From Liolophura sinensis (taxonomy: Eukaryota; Mollusca; Polyplacophora; Chitonida; Chitonidae): 64,000 nucleotides of DNA. This document shows, piece by piece, positions 56,700-64,000 of the stretch. The stretch is from NCBI RefSeq assembly GCF_032854445.1, contig NC_088296.1:9834706-9898705 (forward strand). Reading direction: 5' to 3'. The notes beneath the pieces are model-generated. The model saw only the letters and a list, made by a program, of their open reading frames with translations. It ran no database searches and was not told where the DNA came from. Position 1 is the stretch's first letter. Every line of letters starts with the position of its first letter. The position numbers and the translations under genes were made by a program.

Positions 56700-57615
56700 G
56701 TAGAGTCTTGGGGAAATAACAGGAGACAAGTCAGTTTGGGCTCCGTCATTGCCAATTTGTCTCAAGCTAAGTAAGAACTTTCGGCTCTCTTGAAAAAACA
56801 TTTTTCGTGCTCATTAGCCATTCTTTCAGATAAAACCTCAAATAAGGCCTGAGCATTGTGAATGTCTCTTACTCACTCCTTAAATCCCCTACAATTTTTG
56901 TTTTTTCGTTGGAAAATAAAATGAATTAAATAAGGAAGAGAATGTTCTTGCTTAGCTGTGACAGTGGGTTGACCTTCCGCCTTGATCAAGGTCGGTCAAG
57001 CACAAAACCTGGCTAAACTTGTTTTCTGGACAATGATGTCCATTGTCAGCCACACTGTTTATACAGGTTTTTGTAGTTAATACTTAATTTTTTTTTTTTT
57101 TTGGCAGTTTTGTTACTAATCATAATGTTCCCCAAAAATATGCAGATTAAAATTGGTCTTTAAACATGGCTGAAAATTTAAAAAAAAACTCACAGAACAT
57201 TACTCAGCAAATACCAGGATTTTACGATTTCGTAAAAAAATTTTTAAAAAAATCACAAGCATGTAAATGTGTTAAGCTACAGTATATTCTTTTAGAAAGT
57301 AGTTTTATTTTGGCGCAAAGTTGTGGTTTCATTTGTACCATTTAAATGTAAACTTATGCACACAGCATGTTCAGGGTATTAGAATGCTATTGGCTGAAAC
57401 ATTTCTGTTAAATTATTGGAGCATGTCACTTCATGTGTGGACCTTCACCATCTGCACGAAAATGGGAAACGAAAACAATTTGTTCTCTTTTTTTATTTTA
57501 ACTCAATGTTTTTCCAGTGGTTCACATGTTCTTGAATTTGTTTTGTCCTGTTTCGTTTGTTTTCAATGGTTCTTTTTTGTGTTCTCTGTTTTTATGATTG
57601 GTTAAAAATGTTCAG
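56700..57615. other. Smad4 intron 6
   Basis: T-rich, no feature. An ORF at 57321-57605 is A/T-biased and probably chance. Confidence 0.5.
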
Positions 57616-57777
57616 GTCAGGGGTCCCCTACACCACAGGCAAATGTCCAACATCAACAAGCAGGAGTGTCCGCAAGTGCTGCACTTGGAGCGCCCTCTAG
57701 CGTTTCATTGCCGCACCCTTTATCGCCACGTGACCAGCCAATGTCGCCTACGTCCACATCAGGGCTTGGGCACTCTT
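57616..57777 (+). CDS. Smad4: Smad4 exon 7: Pro/Ser/Gln-rich linker
   Basis: Acceptor gttcag|GT and donor ACTCTT|gtgagt; 162 bases, phase 1 to 1. Reads SPTPQANVQHQQAGVSASAA and SVSLPHPLSPRDQPMSPTST; the SP-rich sites are the kind of linker segment that carries proline-directed phosphorylation in Smads (inferred). The donor overlaps a frame stop just beyond, so retention of the intron would truncate the protein. Confidence 0.88.
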
Positions 57778-58283
57778 GTGAGTGATTCTTAGAAGTGGTT
57801 GTCTCCCTTTTTCTGGAACTCTTCTGCCTTCTTATGTTGTGGCTTGATTTATAAACAAGTAAAACTAACAGCAAATGATTAGTTATTATTCCCTTAATTT
57901 AATCCGTTAGGGATAGCTGGCATGTAAATGGCTGTATGCTTACAGCGATCTCCAGTGTGACATACTTTACTAAGAACAGCAAGAAGTGAGCGTGCCCAGT
58001 GAGCATCACTTTTTCAACCAATCAGGAAACATACTGCTGTCATGTCACATGACCTGTAGATTAGCATGATGTGGGCATGCTTAATGAGCAACCAGTCATG
58101 ATTAAACCTGGCTTAAAGTGTCGATTAGCATAAGCAAAACATGAGAGAACCACAAATGCTCCATGGGCCTCAAATCTTCAGCCAACCAGCCATGACTTGC
58201 AGCTCTGGTGTGGCATCTTGTATGGAAGGTCGTTGTTAGCATTGCAATTTACATGATGAGATTTCAATTACAAAGTCTATATG

Positions 58284-58328
<45 letters not shown>

Positions 58329-58619
58329 ATATATATTATCTTACAAACTGAATATGTGCCTTACTAACTCTGTGCGCTGACTTTCCCCTTAAACTATCTG
58401 AATGCCTTCTGCTATCTCGCTTACATAAAACTGCCTGTCTATGTCCTTTTTGCCTTGACTTGTCCGCAAGCCCAAAATAAGTCTGGAAATGTATTTAGAG
58501 CGACAAAGAAAGATGGGACCTTAAATGAAAGATGGTAACAAACGTTCAACAGATATTCTTGAAGTACATTTATTTGTTGTATGTTCGTATGTTAAGTACA
58601 TCCCATGCAATTTTTTATC
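57778..58619. other. Smad4 intron 7, proximal part, with (TA)n at 58288-58325
   Basis: About 18 TA units and nothing else recognised. Confidence 0.6.
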
Positions 58620-58750
58620 AGCTGTGGATGGTCGTGGGTTCCCCCGGGCTCTGCCTGGTTTCCACCCACCATAATGCTGGCTGCCGCTGTATATGTGAAA
58701 TATTCTTGAGTACAGCGTAAAACACCAATCAAATAAATAAATAAATAAAT
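58620..58750 (+). mobile_element. SINE family A, tail copy
   Basis: gctgtggatggtcgtgggtt, ccataatgctggctgccgct and gaaatattcttgagtacagc, (AAAT)n. Confidence 0.92.
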
Positions 58751-58866
58751 CAGCCATTCTGTACTACATTGATCAGACCTTGACAGCAATATTTTATGCA
58801 ATCATCAGTCAGCCATACATACCTTCACGGCCTACTCACCATTTTCTTCATACAGCAGGATGATTA

Positions 58867-59084
58867 CCCTAAATGACCTAAATTTTAGTCCATGACTGTT
58901 TGCACATTTTTCCAGATTCTGGGAGTTCTGTTGATTTTAGAAAGGTGCTTTGACAGGTGTCTTGAAGGCAGGGTGACATCATACTGGAAGAATGAAAATT
59001 TTCCCACCATAACTATTATAACATGACCTCCATTTGCCTCTGAGAATCCTTTTTTTTTGTGGTTGAATTTTTAGGTCATTTAGG
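58867..59084. mobile_element. Short TA-flanked MITE
   Basis: Ends ccctaaatgacctaaa (58867-58882) and tttaggtcatttaggg (59069-59084), exact inverted repeats of 16 bases, each flanked by TA. No ORF inside, so a non-autonomous Tc1/mariner-type element is likely. Confidence 0.75.
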
Positions 59085-59950
59085 GTAGTTTAGTGAAAAA
59101 ATTATATTTTTTATGAAATTATATGTGAATTATATATAAATTATTATATGTAATAATTATATTATTATGAAATTATATGTGACTGACACATTTATAGTTA
59201 TTGCAGTGTTGGGAATTCAGCATATATTGACAAGCACATGAAAATTAAGTTCCATATTTTATACTTTTGACCACAGAAGATGATGAATTGAAACTTGGTA
59301 TATGACTTCATCAAGACAAGATACTGATGAAGGTCAAGTTTTGGGCCGTTTCATCCATGGTGAATAAAATTATGGCTATTTTGGTTCTGTTACAGACTTA
59401 GTATAAAGTGGTATGTTGCCATTATTCTGACGTTTCCAAACTGTTAGGAACACGTATTGTGAAAACAATATTTCCAGAATGCGTGTTATAGATTAACAGA
59501 CCTTAGACTTGCATCAAATTTTTTTAATCATTACATGTGGTATATTCCTTTGGTTATTTTAGCAAAAATTTGTTGCGCTTGATTTATAAGCAAAATTTAC
59601 ATTGTCAAGTAATGTTTTTACCTTTTTACATTAGAAATAACAATTTTAAAGAGATTTTACATTTGTACTAAAGTCAAAGATAGCTTCCTGACCCCAGTGC
59701 CTGGTCTTCAAATTCGGAAGCTTTTTGTCACACTCTTGCACCTTACACACTCCTGAAACAAAAATTAGGTGTGCTGGTGAGACACACTTGACAAAGTCAG
59801 TCGTCTGGGATAATGAATTTAGGTGTGCTAATCACACATCTGGTCTTTTCGTTCATAAACAAAATCTAGGATCTTGATTAAGGAAATTACACAAAGGGGT
59901 GGGAAGACCTACTTCTGCCATACTGGAGCTTGCTACACCAGGCCATGCTA
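59085..59950. other. A/T-rich Smad4 intron 7 sequence
   Basis: Local aattatatgtgaattatata repeats at 59100-59180; no gene. Confidence 0.5.
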
Positions 59951-60200
59951 ATATTGCAAGCTGCTGGGTTGCTATGGTGATAACATGGTGTGTGTTCAAA
60001 CCCAACCTTAGGCAGATAATTTGTTGATTTCCGTTGTTCTCACTGTTCATGCGGCCTGGGTGTTCATGGAAGATCACATGCCCAAAGGCAGGGGGTTTTA
60101 CCCCCAGCACTCCTTTTTCCTCCACAGAACTGACCGCCATTGCATAAGTGAAAACTTCAAAAGTATTGGATTTCACAGAAATCCAATAAACAAATAATTA
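59950..60200 (+). mobile_element. Diverged SINE-like copy of a related family
   Basis: gtgttcaaacccaacc is B-box-like, and tttttcctccacagaactga, ccgccattgcataagtgaaa resembles the A-family tail, ending in aaacaaataa. Confidence 0.5.
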
Positions 60201-60664
60201 AAGCTCTAAGGGAATAACAAATTTTGATAGACATTTTTATGATCTTGCTTTGTGAAAACAGTATTGGATGTGGTCACTTAGATTTGTATGGTAATTTCAC
60301 TGATGTTATAAAGGCCTTTGTTATGAAGAGTGTCATGAAGCTGGCATGGGTCACTGACAAACCATACCATGAATCACGCAGGCCCTTATGTCCATTCACC
60401 AACGGTGTATAAAAGAAAAATTGGGAAACATTGGTACTGTCCAGTTAAAGAACAAATAGACGGGCTGATGTCTTGATCATTTTCTTCAATGTTAAGGATA
60501 TTTCTGACACACCAGTGGCAGCTCAAGACCCACAAGATATTGGAATGCAGACAAAAGTGCAAAACTAACGGATACATGTCTTACTTTTAAAATCGGTGGA
60601 ACATTGTATTTGACCTTATAATTTTTGATTATAGATAGTATAGATTTATTATTGTAACATGATA

Positions 60665-60808
60665 AGGTTTTCCGGCAACCTGCAAATAATCGTGGGTTTT
60701 CCGCATTGTTCTTCCAGGTTTCCATCCACCGTAGTGCCGGCCTCTGTTATATAAGTGAAACATTCTTGAGTACGAAATAAAACACCATTCAGATTAATAA
60801 ATAAATAT
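60665..60808 (+). mobile_element. SINE family A, diverged tail copy
   Basis: ggcaacctgcaaataatcgt, gaaacattcttgagtacgaa and (AATA)n tail. Confidence 0.85.
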
Positions 60809-61111
60809 ACAGTGGTTGAGGGTATCTGATCAATTCAAGGACCAGTGCTGAAATTCATTGGTGTTCATGTGGATGGAGCTTGCTTATCTTTCATTTCTTT
60901 AGTAGGCAATTCAAAGGTAATATACAAAGCGCAAGGCGTGATAACAAAGAGTATTTTAGTATATCGGGGTCCCCACTTGGTGCTCAAGAGGACAAAACTT
61001 TTTGAAAGGTTTTCAAGTCGTTGAAAGAACAGTGTTAAATATCATGTTGCATTTTTGTCTGAAATTCACAGGTAAATGAGATATTAAAACAGCAACCACA
61101 TAAATTAAGGG

Positions 61112-61348
61112 TTATATATTTATTTATTTATTTATTTCATTGGTGTTTTAAGCCATACTGAAGAATATTTCACTTATACTACGGCGGCTGGCATTATGGT
61201 GGGAGGAAACCGGTCAGAACCCGGGGGAAACCCACGGCCATCTGCAGGTTGGTGGCAGACCTTCCCCACGTACAGCCAGAGAGGAAGCCAGCATGAGCTA
61301 GACTTGAACTCACAGCAACCGCATTGGTGAGAGGCTCCTGGGTAATGA
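61112..61348 (-). mobile_element. SINE family A, most of head present
   Basis: (TTTA)n, cattggtgttttaagccata, body, and gagaggctcctgggtaatga; only the first part of the tRNA head is missing. Confidence 0.92.
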
Positions 61349-62046
61349 AGGTTTAAATTTAAATGGAAGTGCTCTTAAAAGTGATAATATGTGATAAATG
61401 CCCCCACCCCTTCAAAGCACATTTGTAGAGCCAAAGAAATATTGTGAAATATTAAATTTTAGTGCTGAAACTTACATTTTCCAGCAGGATATCACTGTAC
61501 CTTCCATTTCAAAGTGTTCAACGTAGTCAATCGTGCCAAATTTTAGGTCACTACTATTAGGTTTCTAAATGTTATTAACAAATATTTTCTTTCACCTGTT
61601 GGAACCCTGGCCCCAGTTTCACAAAGACGATAATTGCACATATAGGAAAATGGTATGGTAATAATGACACAAAATAGTGTACGTGCAATAAAAAATGTCA
61701 CTCGCCGCTTTGTGAAACTGAGCCCTGGTGTGTATAAAGTGGGAATGCTTTCTCTGTTGCATGCCTGACCATGTTCTTTGCCTTGTTGCCAGTGTCTTTA
61801 CTTCATTGGTTTTTTTTTTTAAATGTGATACTCTAAAAATATAGAAGCAGGCAGGTAGCTGGAGCAGAGGTGGAAAACCTGACTAAAATTCCCGACACAG
61901 GGTTGTAGTGCATTTCAATCAGTGACAATAATAAATTCCACACAGTTGTTTTAGAGACAATAGGTATTCAGTGTTATAACATGCCGCCAGCTTATGGTGT
62001 TCCAATTTAACTCTAGGATGTACTGGGTGTTAAGCAATCTCTCAGC
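61349..62046. other. A/T-rich Smad4 intron 7 sequence
   Basis: No gene or recognised repeat. Confidence 0.5.
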
Positions 62047-62290
62047 AGGGCCTCCGTGGCTCAGAAGATTCACGCACCAGCACAGCGTAATGACCCAGGA
62101 GCCTCTCACCAATGCAGTTGCTGTGAGTTCAAGTCCAGCTCATGTTGGCTTCCTCTCCGGCTGTACGTGGGAAGGTCTGCCAGCAACGTGCAGCTCTGCT
62201 CGGTTCTCTCTCAACATAATGCTGGCTGCCGTCATATCAGAGAAATATTCTTGAGTACGGTGTAAAACACCAATCAAATATACAAATAAA
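62047..62290 (+). mobile_element. SINE family A, full length with body deletion
   Basis: Head gggcctccgtggctcagaag, B-box gtgagttcaagtccagctca and tail cttgagtacggtgtaaaaca. About 20-25 bases of the body are missing. Confidence 0.92.
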
Positions 62291-62564
62291 GCGATTTCTC
62301 GGCACCAGGGGAAATAACTCCCTGGCAGAAGCCGGCCTATTTGGAAAACCTGTCACATATACTGGTGGAGAAATTAGACGTAAACCAATGTCCTTTATCT
62401 GCAAAAATAGTGAGGAAAACGTCTCTGTCTCATCATGACTCCCTTCATTAACTTCTTTACAGAAAGCTGTATAACATAACACAAAATGTTTTTTTCAAAA
62501 TTGTTCACAAAGTTGTTGCACACACCTGTAAATACAGGTATTTTAAGTTTTAGAAAAGTTTCAC

Positions 62565-62597
62565 ATGTGCTTTTTTTTTTTTTTTTTTTTTTTTTTT
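62565..62597. repeat. Poly(T) tract
   Basis: Nearly uninterrupted T run of about 30 bases; polymerase-slippage and assembly-error prone. Confidence 0.95.
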
Positions 62598-62637
62598 GGC
62601 AGCTGGAGGCAGTATACTGTATTTCTTTATCGTTTTT

Positions 62638-62730
62638 GGAGTGACAATTTTCGCGTGACACATTTTTCAAGTGACACTGTTTTCGTGTTTGACAATTTTC
62701 AAGTGACACATTTTTCGAGTGACACACTTT
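62638..62730. repeat. 16-17-bp imperfect tandem repeat
   Basis: gtgacacatttttcaa-like units (gtgacaattttcgc, gtgacacatttttca, gtgacactgttttcg, caagtgacacatttttcg), about five copies. Confidence 0.8.
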
Positions 62731-62857
62731 GCTTGATTCACCTACCTTACAGTGCTTTGTGAAGTTTGATTGATTTCTTATCAGAAAAACTAGCATCAGT
62801 GTTAGCATCAAAAGTGTCTATATGTTTGTGTAAGTGCATTCTTACCCACAAAAATTA

Positions 62858-62998
62858 GTCTGCCAGCAACCTGCAGATGGTCATGGGTTTCCCCCGGACT
62901 GCGCCCGGTTTCCTCCCACAATAATGCCGGTCACTGTCGTATAAGTGAAATATTCTAATACGGCGTTAAACACAAAGCAAATCAAATAAATAAATAAA
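62858..62998 (+). mobile_element. SINE family A, tail copy
   Basis: gccagcaacctgcagatggt, ttcctcccacaataatgccg and gaaatattctaatacggcgt, (AAAT)n. Confidence 0.92.
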
Positions 62999-63696
62999 CC
63001 TACAAAAATTAAGCTAAATTAGAGTGTTCCATGAAAACCTTGATACTGTCAACTAGATGTGTGTTCTTATTTAAACACCACAGGCTATATCAGTGTCTAA
63101 CAAACCACATGCAATGTGCCTCGCTTTTATCATGGTTGGCAGGCTCATATATGTCCTCCAAGAACAGCGTTGTAATGAGGGAGATGTCTACCTGGTTCTG
63201 ATAATTTTCTAGTTCATTAACAGATTCTGTTGTCACTAACAATTTATACATATGTATATCTGCATGTTATCTACGTTGTACTTGTCTTGCAGTATTGCCA
63301 GAGCATAGATTGAAAGATTGTTGTGTTGGGGTGAATGCATGTTGTTTCTGTGTAAATGTTTGCATGCTGTATGTTAGTAAGTAAAAAAGTTAAAAAAAAA
63401 CACATTTAAATGTGTATAATGTGTTTTTTAGAAACTCATCAGTGTCCTCTTGTGTTACTCTGACAAGTGTAGAAGTACAGATTTCCTCTTGATATTATGT
63501 TACAATTTATTTTTAAATAATGGATTGTTTACAACGTCATGCCTTGGAATTCGATCTTAGATATCCATTCATAATGCGTACTTTGTGTAAGAAGCATAAA
63601 ACCCAGCTTCAGTTAAAGCTGTTTTGAGGCCAAATGCATGTAGTTGATGAATGTGGTTATCTGAGGTTGACATTCTCCACACCTTACCTTTTCCAG
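62999..63696. other. Smad4 intron 7, distal part
   Basis: A/T-rich, no feature apart from the acceptor ccttttccag at 63696. Confidence 0.6.
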
Positions 63697-63801
63697 CTGC
63701 CTCCATTGGACCTGCCATGTCCTCACCCCTGGAGACTTACCCCAGCCCCCATGGACCTGGTCCTATACAGTCCCAACCTAGTATTGGGCCTTTCTCAAGG
63801 A
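63697..63801 (+). CDS. Smad4: Smad4 exon 8: Pro/Gly/Ser-rich linker
   Basis: Acceptor ttttccag|CT and donor AAGGA|gtaagt; 105 bases, phase 1 to 1. Reads SIGPAMSSPLETYPSPHGPG and SQPSIGPFS. The gene continues past the window; the MH2 domain is not seen. Flanking poly-G (63831-63846) is intronic. Confidence 0.88.
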
Positions 63802-64000
63802 GTAAGTATCGCGCTGTGGTGGCCAAGTGGTTTGGGGGGGGGGGGGTCCTCCTTATAAGTAGGAGCCGCTCTAATTGCCTGTGGAGCCATGGTGAGAATA
63901 AGCCGTCAAGCTGTTTGTGTGAACGACTGCACAGTCTAACACTGACTGACTGATTGAAAACCACCATTTGTCTTCCACCAGAATGATTTTTTTTTTTTGA

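Overview
The window is animal nuclear DNA, most likely from a mollusc and probably a bivalve. This is an inference from spliced metazoan genes (Smad4, a TRIM-SPRY gene), long introns, frequent acatgta-type words, and more than twenty copies of tRNA-headed SINEs of the kind common in molluscs. No species can be named from sequence alone.

Layout. (1) 1-2400: decayed minus-strand DNA polymerase B with an endonuclease VII-like motif, plus a Cys-rich ORF, from one Polinton-like element. (2) 3040-13545: a second, nearly complete but broken Polinton/adintovirus-type element. It has a promoter-like repeat block, a PC4-like protein, integrase with a chromodomain tail, a small membrane protein, packaging ATPase, two small conserved proteins, minor capsid (penton), a small basic virion-type protein, major capsid (hexon) and adenain-type protease, all on plus, with PolB convergent on minus. 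Most genes carry stops, frameshifts or deletions. (3) 13550-24100: repeats, SINEs, a tyrosine-recombinase remnant and three tandem arrays; no convincing host gene. (4) 24155-34665: minus-strand TRIM gene (RING, two B-boxes, coiled coil, SPRY) in six exons. Its last intron holds a dead Tc1 element and over 3 kb of tandem arrays. Two apparent one-base indels break its frame. (5) 34670-43200: intergenic, with a 58-bp perfect palindrome, two MITE-like elements each hit by SINEs, and a 25-bp satellite apparently born from a SINE. (6) 43200-64000: plus-strand Smad4, from a probable non-coding first exon through MH1 and much of the linker. The MH2 domain lies beyond the window.

How the parts relate. 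The viral-type element had integration, packaging, capsid maturation and replication modules, but its polymerase lacks the palm core and its major capsid lacks an internal block, so it is a fossil. Smad4 is the common mediator of TGF-beta/BMP signalling. Its linker is built from a run of phase-1 exons whose lengths are all multiples of three. SINE tails have repeatedly seeded tandem repeats across the window.

Limits: homology calls come from motif recognition without a search. Exon edges rest on splice consensus and phase. Small indels could be sequencing errors.
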